From NCBI GenBank assembly GCA_033439765.1, contig JAULSN010000016.1, positions 1 through 64,000 of the forward strand: 64,000 nt of DNA, read 5' to 3'. Origin of the DNA: Lasiosphaeria ovina (lineage: Eukaryota; Ascomycota; Sordariomycetes; Sordariales; Lasiosphaeriaceae). Shown piece after piece: positions 46,076-57,308 of this stretch. The notes under the pieces are model-generated. The model was not told the DNA's origin, did not search any database, and saw only the letters and a list, made by a program, of their open reading frames with translations. Made by a program: the position numbers and the translations under genes. Every line of letters begins with the position of its first letter. The stretch's first letter is position 1.

Positions 46076-47937
46076 ACGTGTGTGATAAGCGAGTCGGACA
46101 GATAAGCGAGTCGGACACTTTCTACTACCTTACTATAACAATCCTCAATTACACAACCACAATACTAGGAAATAACAATAACTGAATTAGAAACAGATGA
46201 ATCAGAAGATTCTGCAGCCTCCTTGTACGTGCGTGCATTATGGCCAGGCTGGCCACACACGCCACAACACCGAACCTTCAAACGAGACCCCCCTGCACCA
46301 CCACCATTGTGTCGTGTTTCCTGAGCTAACTGCTCACCCACAGCCTTCTGATCCAGTAAATCCTGTGCCTCTTGTACAGTAAGTGACCCTCCAAGCCGCA
46401 CACGTGTTTTTTTAGCTCTCCGTCGCTTACTAAGCCCCTCATTGGCCTTTCGTAGTGCAGAGACCTCTGTGCGGAGAAGAGCCACCTCGTGCATTACAGC
46501 CATCGTACCTTTAGCTAATCGATCCACAGCAGTTAGCATCGAGGTTGGAGAGCTGCTCTGATGGTTGGAAATTCGAGTTTTGATAAACGCTGACTGTGAG
46601 GTGGCCTCTCGAGGGTTGTGTGGCGTTTGAGAGACCCATGGTAGTGCGGTGGTTGGGCTTGAGGCAAGGGGTGTTGGGGTCCGAATGCGTATATCTAACT
46701 TAGATATTACCCTTTCTGGGTCGTACGGCACAAGGCCAGCTCCGGTAAAACCCCCCTGGATGTTCTTTTCTGTAATCGAAGTAAAAAACGCCTCTCTGAA
46801 TGCACAAAGAAACTCTAACTTGCTGATGTGTGTGATGTTCATCCGCATGAACTGCTCAATTTGGCGGCTATATGCCTTCTTCAACGGCCCAAAACAACCA
46901 ACATCTAAGGGCTGGAGTATATGTGAAGAGTGTAGAGGCATACAAAGTGCAATAATGTTATGCTCTTTGTAATAATTGTCGAATTCTTTAGAGTGGTGGC
47001 TTTCGTGGCCATTAAGGATTAATAACCGGTATGTACCCTTTGTACGAGATGCTATGTGGAAATCGAAGTGCCGAATCCAATCTATGCCTTTCTCATTCGT
47101 AGTCTAGCCATTATCGGTTGTTGCGATACGCCAGTCGGCCGGGAGGTTGCATTCTTTATACTAGTTGGTAAGGTGATATTGCCCAGCCAAGATAATAAAT
47201 AGTGGGATAGCCCAGCCTAGAGTATTTACTCCTTGGATAACTGTAGCCCACTCTCGATTGCCAGGCTGGGCCTGTTTGGCCCTACTACGGCCATCTAAGG
47301 TAGTAACTACCATAGTGGCGATGATAATGCCTATTATAAAGCCAGTCTCGTCGAAATTGTAGATATCGTCGTCAAGGATACCGTATTTGACCTTAATGTT
47401 ATACATAAGGGCAAACCACTCCCGAATAACCTTTGGATCTTCGTATTTAGCCCTCTGGTAGTCGTATTTACGCGTAAAACGCGTCCGAAGGTCTGGCTGG
47501 CGCTTGACGAAGTTGTGAGCCCATCGTACGCCGACAGGGGGCGCGTCGCGTTCGCGTAGTAATCGGTTGGCCATATCTTCTACGTACGAAAGCCGGGGGT
47601 GAAATGCGCGTACACATAGCTCAATAATGTATTGAACAATTGTTTTCTCCTCTAAATCCGTAAGCTTCCGTGAGTTGACTGGAATATCGCATCGTGCAGG
47701 TTTGCCGGCGTGTCGGTCAGAGAGGGTTGATGGTGGCACATTGTAGATCGTGGCTGCACGGCGAATCTTAAGCTTTGGGTCTTTTTTGATAGCTTCGAGG
47801 GCTAGAATAATTCTAGATTCGGTTGGAAGCGAATCCATGGTGAATTGGTGGCAGGATTGGAAAAAGAAGTTGGAGGGTCGCGTCGCGTCAAAAAGTGTCC
47901 GACTCGCTTATCTGTCCGACTCGCTTATCACACACGT
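46076..47937 (-). mobile_element. Fot1/pogo-type transposon, complete ends
   Basis: A 1862-bp element. Perfect or near-perfect inverted repeats of about 47 bp (left ACGTGTGTGATAAGCGAGTC, right its reverse complement) are flanked by TA at 46074-46075 and 47938-47939. Each terminal repeat holds a tandem motif, GATAAGCGAGTCGGACA twice. The size and single long transposase frame are those of Fot1-class elements. Inactivated by two nonsense changes. Confidence 0.93.
46165..47838 (-). pseudogene. Fot1-like transposase with two in-frame stops
   Basis: One uninterrupted frame of about 557 codons apart from TAG codons at 47161-47163 and about 47104-47106, both where TGG (Trp) is expected (HLTN*YKE and DNG*TTNEKG), as G-to-A change would give. 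Domains in order: psq-type HTH (IRRAATIYNVPPSTLSDR), CENP-B-type HTH (WAHNFVKRQPDLRTRFTRKY) and the DDE core (YNFDETGF, LILNGHESH with Asn for the second Asp, LQPLDVGCFGPLKKAY). A C-terminal coiled coil and a CCHC-like knuckle (CGVCGQPGHNARTY) follow; the knuckle's last Cys is Tyr. All visible defects fit single transitions. Confidence 0.88.
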
Positions 47938-48043
47938 TATTGAAGCTACAAAGCGTAACTTCTACCTGGAGGCTTCAAACGAGTACCCCGGCTTCAGACA
48001 TAAAATTTAGCAACTATTTCTTATTCTATATACTAGGCGATAT

Positions 48044-49615
48044 TTATTTTTTAGTTGGGCAAGTAAAAAATGACGGGCTCCGATAATAATTAATACAGCT
48101 CTTATCTCTGCATAATATCTTCGGCAAGCTTTGTAGTGGGGACAAGTCGGGGTCACTAGCGTGATACCAGTCGAGTGCGGGAGTGACCGCAACGCCGGTA
48201 TCCCTATTCAAGTTATTATGGACTACAATTTTCCTCATGTAGGAGGTGCCCAAACAAGCGGAGTTACGTTTAGCCCAAGAACACATGTCCAAAGTCACAT
48301 ACTCTCCAACAGAATATGATCCGTGAGTTCTGCCGTGCGAGTGACTACTAGCCCGGCAAGGGCCGAAGGGGTCCCAACCCCAACGATCCCTCTGACGGAA
48401 GAAATCTCCTGTTCGCTTAGATGGGCCGGCGAGACTCAAGCTCTGGTCGCCCCCTGTGTCGTAGTGTAGGCACTGACACTCGGCATTGGCGAAGCATGCC
48501 ATCTCGGGCAATGGAAGGTGAGGCCAAGAGGGGAAAATTATATCTGCTGCGCTTTGTCGATACCTCTGGAATATCCTCCTCATTTCCGATGCGGGTATCC
48601 GCCCTTCTGAAGTGAGGGAAACGACGCTATGGGGCATCCACGTCAATGTCAACACCACGTAAAGATGTTGCCCGATGCCCTCGATCCTGAGTCTGGCTCG
48701 GGGCCAGGTTGGAGGCACGTCGGCTCTACAGCGTAGGTTGTGGCTGGGGTCGTGGCACTCGATACTGAAGCTGTTATGCTGCCGTTTGGAAAGGTAGGGT
48801 TCGATATCGGCCCACGAAATGTTCACATGCTGGCATAGACGAATAACGCCATTGCGACCTGGACACAGATGCTCCGTCTTACTATGGACCCTTTCGCAGT
48901 CATTGCAGTGGAGGCTGAGAGAAGAGCTTGACACGGCTGGGCAGATCCCATGGCGTCGGGGCGGAACACTATGCCGGAGGGTGCATTCGTCGCACATTCC
49001 GTCTACATATACTCGACGCAAAAGTTCGTCCTTTACGCCTTCCGGAAGAACGACGAGGCACTCCGTAACATAACCGGGTATCGAAAAAACCCCTAGACGG
49101 AAGACCTTCCAGATTTCTGGCTCGTAAATGATGCGCCGAAACCTCGTTGCCACGCGCCGGAGGCAGAGCATAGTGAGCGGATCGTCGCCCAGGCAGCGAA
49201 GAATTTGAAGCATAATCTCATCGGGCAATCGGTGGATGGGGCTGTGCTTCATATTGTAGACAAAGGCCGCTATCAAGGGGTCCATCCCGTTTCTCTCCAT
49301 TTCTCGGAGGGTGAGGAGCATTTGCTGAGACTGATGTCGGCGGTGTTGCTTTTCAAGTTGAAGTTGCTGGCCCGTGTCGACTCCGCCGGCGCTGATAGAA
49401 AGCTGCAGGTTATGCGGCGGGAGCACAGGCTCATCCTCTTGAGACTGATGTCGGCGGTGCTGCTTTTCAAGTTGAGGTTGCTGGCCCGTGTCGACTCCGC
49501 CGGCGCTGATGGAAAGCTGCAGGTTACGCGGCTGGAGCACAGGCTCGTCCTCTTCTGCGGTTTCTTTGCGCCTAGGCAGAAAGGCCTTTTTGATCCACGT
49601 GATGAGAGTACGCAT
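48044..49615 (-). CDS. F-box protein with duplicated N-terminal segment
   Basis: A single exon, 523 aa, ATG 49615. Residues about 22-97 are a 38-residue unit repeated twice (EDEPVL.P.NLQLSISAGG ...). The F-box lies at about 126-170 (IHRLPDEIMLQILRCLGDDP, then LCLRRVATRFRRIIYEPEIW). The remainder is the Cys/His-bearing region common in fungal F-box hypotheticals (MCDECTLRH, CNDCERVH, CRDKSCINYYR). F-box proteins are usually substrate adaptors of SCF ubiquitin ligases binding Skp1; the substrate is unknown. A tandem repeat (49677-49920) sits just upstream in its promoter. The gene starts only about 100 bp from the end of the Fot1 element. The frame is intact. Confidence 0.8.
   Translation of the reverse strand: MRTLITWIKKAFLPRRKETAEEDEPVLQPRNLQLSISAGGVDTGQQPQLEKQHRRHQSQEDEPVLPPHNLQLSISAGGVDTGQQLQLEKQHRRHQSQQMLLTLREMERNGMDPLIAAFVYNMKHSPIHRLPDEIMLQILRCLGDDPLTMLCLRRVATRFRRIIYEPEIWKVFRLGVFSIPGYVTECLVVLPEGVKDELLRRVYVDGMCDECTLRHSVPPRRHGICPAVSSSSLSLHCNDCERVHSKTEHLCPGRNGVIRLCQHVNISWADIEPYLSKRQHNSFSIECHDPSHNLRCRADVPPTWPRARLRIEGIGQHLYVVLTLTWMPHSVVSLTSEGRIPASEMRRIFQRYRQSAADIIFPSWPHLPLPEMACFANAECQCLHYDTGGDQSLSLAGPSKRTGDFFRQRDRWGWDPFGPCRASSHSHGRTHGSYSVGEYVTLDMCSWAKRNSACLGTSYMRKIVVHNNLNRDTGVAVTPALDWYHASDPDLSPLQSLPKILCRDKSCINYYRSPSFFTCPTKK
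49326..49553 (-). repeat. Two 114-bp tandem units inside F-box gene
   Basis: 49326-49439 and 49440-49553 are in-frame direct repeats with few differences, encoding the duplicated 38-residue segment. Confidence 0.9.
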
Positions 49616-49676
49616 CTTTGCGTATGAGGATCTACCGAAACGGCCGTGGTTAGTCTGGTAGCGTACGTAGGGTGTA

Positions 49677-49920
49677 GAGACTAAGACTAAGCAAACTACC
49701 TACCTGGCCGGTATTAAAATCTTGTAGGGAGGGAGGGTGTCGAGACTGAGACTGAGCAAACTGCCTGGCCGGTATTAAAACCTTGTAGGGAGGGAGGGTG
49801 TCGAGACTGAGACTGAGCAAACTGCCTGGCCAATATTAAAACCTGGTAGGAAAGTGATGAGGGAGGGTGCAGAGATTGAGATTGAGTCAACTACCTGTCC
49901 GGTATTAATACCTTGTGGGA
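49677..49920 (+). repeat. Four-copy ~61-69-bp tandem repeat
   Basis: Units start at 49677, 49742, 49803 and 49872 with GAGACTGAGACTGAGCAAAC-type sequence, followed by GGCCGGTATTAAAACCTTGT and AGGGAGGGAGGGTG. The region lies between the F-box gene start and the NB-ARC fragment's end. Confidence 0.9.
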
Positions 49921-50027
49921 AAAAGCTAAAATGGCTTGTTACCGCAAATATCCGCTCCATCGAGAGCTTCCAGTATCGTAACCTTATTTAACTCTCGAGT
50001 TGCGGTCACGCCGCAGTTTCGATAAAC

Positions 50028-52109
50028 TTAGATTAGCGCTCGAAATGCTGAACGCGTCATTATCGCCCCACCTCCAAACTTGGCCAAATTTTTTAGCTCT
50101 TCAGCTATCTTGGTCTTGCTCTTGTTCTTCTCGAGACTGACCAGCACACCCTCAGCTAACGAGATTGCCTCTGAATAGCGCCCCTGGGCCGCAAGGACTT
50201 TGGCCAGGAGACCTGTCCGTGTGAGGATGGTAGGGTGGTTAGTCCGTAGGAGGGATTTGCTTTTGGCAATGACATCCGTCAGCGTGATCTCGGCCTCGGC
50301 CAGCTCACCTTTTCCTAGCAGGACTTGGACATAGATGGTTCTGGCAATCAGCGTGTCTGGGTGGGCTGCGCCGTGGAGTTCCTGCCTGAGTGCGACGGCT
50401 TCTAGGGCGTATGGCTCGGCCTCGTTGAATTTTCCCCAGAGCTGCAGCATCTTGGCGACGCCTTGCACGCTAGTCGTGATGGAGACGTGGCCGTCTGGCA
50501 GTACCTGACGGCGGCGCTGCAGCAGCTGCATCGCCAGATGCAGTGCGCCCTCGTATTTAGTCTGGTCGCGCAACACCCCGATCAGGCCGTTCATGACGCT
50601 GAGAGCTTTGGGGTTCGTTGCCAACGCGTCTGGCCCTAGCGATTCAAGGGCTAGGCGGAAAAGCCGCTCCGCCTCCTCCAGGTCCCCGACGTATTTAGTC
50701 ACAATTGCAAGCTTATTGAGCGAGTACAGCGTGTCGGGGTGGGTGGGGCCAAGGACCTCGGCTCTCTCCTCGAAGGCTTGCTGACTACCAACCTTTGACT
50801 CGTCGTATTTGCCGTTTCGACGCAAGGTCGAAGCCAGTATATCAAGACACTGGAGTGTGAGGACGTCCAGCTCTCCTAGCAACACTAAGCTTTGCTGGTG
50901 AGCAGCTCGGGCCATCTCCTCGGACTCATCAAACTTTCCCAGAGCGAGAAGAACTCGAGCAACTTGTATTTGGGTTTCGGTGACTTCCTTGCCGTTGTTT
51001 CTGTTGTTGCTGCTGTTGTTGTTTTCATCAACGTGGGAAAGCGATTCCCGTATGTCAAGGATGCCTCGAAAGATGGCCAAAGCCTCCTCGTATTGTCCAA
51101 GTGAGTGACATACGCTTCCGAGGTGGTGGAGTGTGGCGAGCGTACTAGGATGGTCTCCCCCAAGAAGTGCTTCTTGTTCTTCGGAAACACCCCTCAATAT
51201 CTCTTCGGCGGCCCGGAAGCGGCCTAAGCCGTATATTGACTTGCTTAAGTGATAGAAGATCTCCAGCCGCAAGGCTGCTGCCGTACTACTCTCTGGAACA
51301 TTAAGGATCTGCGTTTTAGCACTCAAAAGCCTCTGCTCTGCAAGGCCATATCTTCCCCTTTCGTTCTCGTAGCTGGCTGCCTTGACCATAAGCCCCAGAA
51401 GGTGTGAGGTGTCGGCTGTGCTGCTACCACTCCCGCGGCACTGCATCGCCGTCTGAAGCGACTCGATGTGCGGCAGCAGCAGCTCACAAATTGCCCACTT
51501 GTCTGGATATAATTTAGGAAATGCCTGACAAAGCGCGTGAGTCACCTCCCTTGTCGTCTTGTCAGCCAGGCTTGATGCGTCAAGCCACCAACGCATTACA
51601 CGCTGCACCAGCCTGTGAATCGAGTAGCAGTTGGACGCCTTTTGGAATGATACTAGGTCATATGCCAAGAGGGTGCCTAGCGCGGTTGTGAAAACTGCGC
51701 GTCTCTCCTTGGGTTTGTGTAGGATATCCTCGGGGATTGCGTTGCGGTCCAGCAGCGCCATTCGCGCCATGAGATCTGCGGCGTGGGGGTCTTTATCTCG
51801 AATGCGATCAAACGACAGACGCCAGGTGCGAATGACGGATTGGGACGAGTCGAAGTCTCTGCGGAGGTCCTGAAGCTCGACATTCAAGAGGTCGGTGAAG
51901 TCTTCCTCGCTTGCATTCAACTGCCCGAGATACTGGGCCACTGTGATTTCATTCATCCGGATGCACGCCGCAGCCTGTGTGAGTGCTAGAGGGAGATAAT
52001 CCAGACTGTGTGTGATTTCAGCGGCGACGTCTGCGTCCCAATCCGTCTCTTTTGCAATCTTTGACTGGAACAGCCGCAGCGCATCATTGGAACCGTGAGA
52101 GGCTCGCCG
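50028..52109 (-). pseudogene. 5'-truncated NB-ARC/TPR (NLR-like) gene
   Basis: The minus-strand frame is open from 52109 (after TAA 52110-52112) to a stop at 50028, about 693 codons. It begins abruptly inside the NB-ARC: SNDALRLFQSKIAKETDWDA, then the GLPLAL-equivalent YLPLALTQAA, the ARC/winged-helix region (IRTWRLSFDRIRDKDPHAAD) and SIHRLVQRVMRWWL. At least eight kinesin-light-chain-like TPRs follow (for example HPDTLYSLNKLAIVTKYVGD). P-loop and Walker B are absent, and the bases just upstream belong to a 2OG oxygenase gene. The first possible start in frame is ATG 51956. It cannot be a working STAND receptor by itself; a TPR-only product is possible. It is clearly related to, but distinct from, the gene at 511-3747. 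Confidence 0.75.
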
Positions 52110-53799
52110 TTATCCATAAAGAGCTTTCCGATGCGAGAATCTCGGCGATGATGACCGCTGATGAGTAAACGCATCGATACCAGGCTGGTTTCCGTACTGT
52201 AGAGATAGATTAGTTGTGGATCCCGCTGTTTCGCGGAAGACATACCGTGATAAACGCGACGGCGAGCTCTTTGGAAGCTTGATGGCCTGGGCTGTGATTC
52301 AGCCACGTCACCTTTTGACGGCGATAAACGGGCTGCCTCTGCTTCACGAAACTGTTGGCGCTAGGGGCAATGTCTCTTGCCACAGTTTCGGGATCCAACG
52401 GCTCTTCTTCTTCGTACTCATCCCATAGGATTGGCTTGCGCTGGAGTTCGCCCAGAAGAACCTTGCTCGCATTGATGTTCCCGGCCCCATCGTCGGAGCT
52501 CTCGTCGTGGGAATCGTACTTGTTGCCCCGCGCCTGCTGATAGGTCTGATACTTTTTATCATCGAGGACACTGACAACTCGGACGGAGTCCACAAGGCGC
52601 TTAAGTGCCTGATAGACGACCATGTCGAGGCCCTTGAGAGCGTTGTGCAGATTGTCGACTGACGTCTTAGAGGTGTGGGGATAAGCGTGGGTACACGTGA
52701 AGCCCAGGACACCACCTGTAGGGAGGGAGATCAGCATCTGTCAGCAGACAAGGGCAGCATCGAATCTTCGCCAGCGTAATGAATTATGAACGTGCCTTTT
52801 GGGAGGAACGTGGGGCAGTCAAGGAGCTTCTGAAGGGCCGTGAAGAAGTGAAGCCGCTCAGGCTCCAGCGCCTCGAGATGACCTGCCATTGACGCCGGCC
52901 CGTACGGCGTCCAGTATAGATTGTAGGTCAACGTGATTCGGTGTCCGTGAGTGACTTCCAACACTTCGTGCTCGCAATCGGAGAAAAAAGCAGCCCATTG
53001 GGCGGCGGAAGGCTTTTCAGACGCCCAGTCGAAAAGGACTTGTCGGTTCTCGTGTCGAATCGCGAGCTGGCCACCTGGGAGAACGTCAGCAGAGATTTCT
53101 CGCTGTCTGTGGTCTGATCCCTATGGGGAGGGGAGGGAGAGGGGGGTGGAGAGAAACGCGAATACTTGCCCTGGTGGGGGTGCGGAAGACAAACCACAAG
53201 CGACCCCCATCTGATCTTTCGACCGCGGGGTGTCCACGTGAGGTCTAAACTTTCCGGAGGGCGCAGAGTAGATCTTCTTTCGTTGTCAGAGCCGTGCAAA
53301 GCTGCAGCTGGACGGAGAAACCTACGTTGAGGCTGTACAGCTCCGCTCGTATTCCGCGGTAGTTTGTGTTGACGAGAGCCTGGGCAATTGTGTCCATGAC
53401 ACCATGCTCGTACGGGCTGAAGCTGGTGCTAAATTTGGTTGCGTCCATTTTCATGGCCTTACGATAGGTCTCATCAAAGACCTCCTCCTCGCCGCGACCG
53501 TACGTGGCCGGCTCGCAATCTGTCAGAAGCTGGGAGAACGCCTCCCGGGAGGCGGCGTCGTCACCGACTGGCAGAGCGACTTTGAGACCATGGTTCTGCT
53601 GGACCGAATCCCAGCGGAGGACGTGAGGGTGTTGGTCCACGGTGTTTGCTGAAGGATCAATGCCGATTCGGCCACCGATGGCAAAGACGGTCTTGTCTGC
53701 TTGATGTGCAAGAGCGGAAAGAACGGAAACGAAGAGGTCCGCCGCGTCAACTCCGGTGCTGCTTTCATCTGTAAGATCCATGGCCAAGTCCCGGGACAT
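52084..53799 (-). CDS. 2OG-Fe(II) oxygenase family protein, two frameshifts
   Basis: Minus-strand exons 53799-53326, 53276-53170, 53074-52796, 52715-52246 and 52196-52084; about 480 aa if two single-base defects are allowed for. The core matches fungal prolyl-4-hydroxylase-like oxygenases. The HxD pair of the iron site is at about 171-173 (GKFRPHVDTPRS), then SLVVCLPHPHQG, AAFFSDCEHEVLEV with the likely distal His, HRITLTYNLY and GGVLGFTCTHAYPH. Introns 2 and 3 fit only as GC-AG (GCAAGT at 53169, GCACGT at 52795). Frame breaks: one extra G in GGGGG at 53204-53208, and one missing T near 52168 in the last exon, after which AVIIAEILAS reads through to TGA 52084. Substrate unknown; non-haem Fe/2-oxoglutarate hydroxylation of a protein or small molecule is inferred. 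Start ATG 53799 has an ACC context; 53901 is an alternative. Confidence 0.75.
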
Positions 53800-54462
53800 G
53801 GTCGGTGAGCGTTGCTTTAAGACTTTGATTTGGGTTGACCTGGGTTTGGCTTGGAGGTTCTGGCGCAGGAAGGTTATTTGGGTTTGGGTGTCCGTTTGCA
53901 TCTGCGCTGTCTTTGTCGTCTTTGTCCGCCGAAGCTTGGTCGCACTGGTTCCAGTGCGCGGATCCAGTGCGCGCATGACCTCACCACACGTCGGAACCAG
54001 TGAGTTAGAGAGCGTCTCCCAGAAGGCAAGGCCGACCTCGCAACCGACCTCCCCATGACCGATCACATTCCTCAGCGAGACGCAATGTCAGGCGCTGCCA
54101 GCTAACATTGCCGGATCCGCGTTTTGTTTGTTTGTTCAAGTCAAAGGTTTTAATGCACCCACACAGCTGCATTGTAGTGGGCCACGTCGCCGTTCCTGAC
54201 GACGAAGAGGTTGCATCAGATTATGGAAGATAAGTTGCAGAAGGATTCGGTGGGGTCGCAGCCGATTTTAAGCAGTTGTTGCCGCATGATCCGTCGCAGG
54301 TGGGCTCCCGTCAAAATCGAAGCCATCCGCGATCTCCCCACCGACCGTTCAATCGAACGTCATATTCACCAACCAAAACCACAACCGGCAGTTCAACTAC
54401 AGAAGATCCTTTCAAAGTATTGGCTAACCACTTTTGCAGCCTGATTAAACTGGCAGAGCTTT
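53800..54462. other. Promoter side of the oxygenase gene
   Basis: The minus-strand frame extends upstream of 53799 to about 54066 without a stop (rich in Thr/Lys/Gln), so a longer N-terminus is possible. Otherwise no gene seen. Confidence 0.4.
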
Positions 54463-54760
54463 TTAATGGCGCCACTCGACCTTAAATTTCTTCTTCGCCT
54501 TGTCAAACACCACCGCCACGATGTTGCCCGAGAACAAGCAGCACGTGTACCCCGGGAGGAGGGCGACGTTCTTCTCGACGCTGGACGAGCCACAACCAGC
54601 CGGCCGTCGAATAGCGTCGGGGACATGGTGATGACCGCGAGAGGATGCGTGTGTAGACCTGCACCATGCCGAGCGTCACACCGGTAGCTTGGCGGACGGC
54701 GACGACGAGCGCGTGCCTCAGTATCCCGAAGTACACCACGCCTCCGCTCGCATCGAACTG
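54463..54760 (-). pseudogene. Unidentified 3'-terminal gene fragment
   Basis: The minus strand ends with a coding-like stretch (SVEKNVALLPGYTCCLFSGN, then IVAVVFDKAKKKFKVEWRH) and a TAA at 54463. Upstream, SGGVVYFGILRHALVVAVRQ lies in another frame, with a frame change near 54650. It looks like the last exon(s) of a decayed gene. Family not recognised. Confidence 0.35.
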
Positions 54761-55744
54761 TATTAGATTTGCTTCCTAATCTGTTCCTAACCCAACCGAG
54801 AACTTACGATCGCCACTGTTCTCTGATCAAGCTTCAGTGGCAGACTTTCACGTCTGAAGATGGCGCACTATCTGAGGCATTAGTTAAAACAGCTGTATCT
54901 TCTTCCAGGGACAGTCTTCACAAATACCTCATTTCCGAGGATAAACTCGACAAACCGATGGAAGAGATTACTCCATTCGACGGAGTACTCGATCCGCAGA
55001 TTAGGCGCAGGGCTGTCAGAGCTCATTCCAATCAAGGCGAGGATTTTATCGTGGGCAATGGTAGCCTTTCGGCAGTGATACATGTCCAGTAGCTGCCCGA
55101 TAGGAAGGACATTGGTGTAGAGGGGGTTTACTTCAATGGTAAGGTAACAATCGGCTTTTTGTCCTAAAAAAGATAATAATTCCTAAGACGAAGCTATACG
55201 CAACTAAGTTACGAATACTATCGTACTACTAAACTATAGTTGAAGTCATAGTAACTGATATTCGTGACGCTTCTCGGGTAATGCGGCCGCACCGGCTTTT
55301 AGGACCTCCGTACCTAAGTGCCCCGACAGCCCCGACAGCCCCGACCGCCCCGACCGCAGCCTGTGCAGATACCGCTACAAGGGAGCTGTGCGAGTGCAGG
55401 TTGTCCGATTGACAGTTGGGTTGAAGTTAGAAGATTTTGGTAGATTTGGCAAGAACTTTGGTCCAGGGAAAGTAAGTGAGGCTTGGAGAGCTGATTAATT
55501 GCCACATTATTATTTAAAGGGCAATTCGCATTGTATAAATAGGCTGTCTCTAATCGACAGTAGAAAAATTCATGTAGATAGGCCCGAGCCACGTCTAGCA
55601 GTGTTTTTATGGGAGAGTCTACTCGGACAGTAGGTAACGTCTTCTGGACTGTTCGTACATTACGCCTGGCGCCAAGCCATTGAAAAACCACTTTCCCGAC
55701 CAAAAAAGCGGTTAATTCCTAGGATGAAGCCAGCGCAACCAACT

Positions 55745-55975
55745 TCAGATCAATGTACAAATGAAGCCATTCGCAGACCAGTCGCCTGGGTCTTGCAGTC
55801 AACTTACAAATGAAGCTATTCGCAGGCCAGTCGCTTAGGCCCTACTGTCAACCTGGACATGAAGCCATTTACAAGCTATTTACCGGGTTGACTGCAGGAC
55901 CCAGGCGGCCGGCCTGCAAATAGCTTCATTTGTAAGTTGACTGTAGGACCCGGGCGACTGGCCTACGTAGTCCAT
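55745..55975. repeat. Imperfect palindrome of tandem units
   Basis: Units CTTACAAATGAAGCTATTCG then CAGGCCAGTCGC (twice, forward) are answered by the reverse complement (GCAAATAGCTTCATTTGTAAG with GCGACTGGCC) in the second half. The arms are about 95 bp with scattered transitions around a short centre near 55865. Confidence 0.75.
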
Positions 55976-57038
55976 CTGAAAAAGCGAGCCATCCATTGAA
56001 CTGGGCCTTTTTGAAAATCCGATGTCTAATGGACTAGTGGCTTGGCGCGATGGCTAAATGTACCTTTTTGGTGTGCCTACGGTATAGTAGACGTTGTGTA
56101 CAGTCCGAGTAGACTCTCCCATTTTTATTGCGGGCAAGATTCAAGACCTGTGCTTTGTAACGTTCCCCGAACGCAGGAGGCCACTGCTGGGGTGAACCTC
56201 CTGTTACAGCCCGTATAGAATAGTTAATTACCACCCCCCATCCCCCACCGATCGGTTTGGGGGTGCGGTGGGGGGTAGGGGATGGCCGCCTCGCCTTACA
56301 CCCGTCCTCAGCCCCGGTCATCCCCCCCCCAACCTCCAAGGATCTCGGTACTAAGCCCACACTGGGGAATCTTCGCCATCCAGGAGCCAGTCGCGAACCA
56401 GTCGGAAAGAAGCCGGGATTTGATTGGCGGACAGTGATCCAAACTCGAAGGGGTCGCTAGGACCCAATAGGTCCAGGCCATACACTGCCACGATGCGAAT
56501 TCAACTCGAGGCAAATTCGCCCGGTGCGTTCGCAGAGTAGGTAAGAGGGGAGAAAAAGCAGTATGGTGAGTAGCCAGTCAAACAAAGGCTTGTCAGCCCA
56601 CCCGGCCGGCAGGTACGTACCTTACCCAAGGATAGTGCACTGAAACGTCAAGGGATGCTAAGGGGAATAGGGCAAATCTGGGGATGTGTTGTAACATCAG
56701 ACCGGGATTGACATTGTAGAGATCTGATGCCGGGATTCTGTTAGGCTGGGCAGGAATGCTAGACCTTTGGGTGTCAAGGTCTCGTAGTTCTGAATTGCCA
56801 GTGCACCACCTCTCAAGTGGGCGGACTCAGCCAAACCAAACTGCATTTTAAAGTGGCTCAACCGGCTCCGGTTAAGACCCCGCACCATTTTGCTCCTTTT
56901 GGGGTTGTGAGAATGGGGGGTGCAGTGCGTGTCCCGAAAGACCGTCCCGAGTGTCGAGATAATGACCGGCGGCCGATGCTCCCCTGTCTGCTTCCCTGCA
57001 CTTGTAACGTGCGGTCAGGTCACAAACCAGCCCATCTG

Positions 57039-57308
57039 ATTGGTACATGCATCAACAGGGCATCGGCCCACGCCCCCTCCTTCACAGCTCACAGTCACCA
57101 CGATCAATTCTGGTCCCTCAATAAGCGAATAGGGACTGCGCGTCCCCCCCCACACACACACCTCCAGGACATATGATTGGTACAACTCACATGCAGCAAC
57201 ACGATATCCGCCCACGCCCCCTCCTGCACAGTCCAAACACCACAAGATAACTCTGTAGTCCGATTTTAAATATCAACTCTGGTCCCTCAATAAGCGAATA
57301 GGGACTGC
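57039..57308 (+). repeat. Direct duplication, two diverged units
   Basis: 57039-57139 and 57173-57308 share TGATTGGTACA, CGCCCACGCCCCCTCCT, a CACCAC block and the perfect end TCTGGTCCCTCAATAAGCGA followed by ATAGGGACTGC. The second unit runs on into the dispersed repeat also seen at 30557-30650. Confidence 0.8.
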
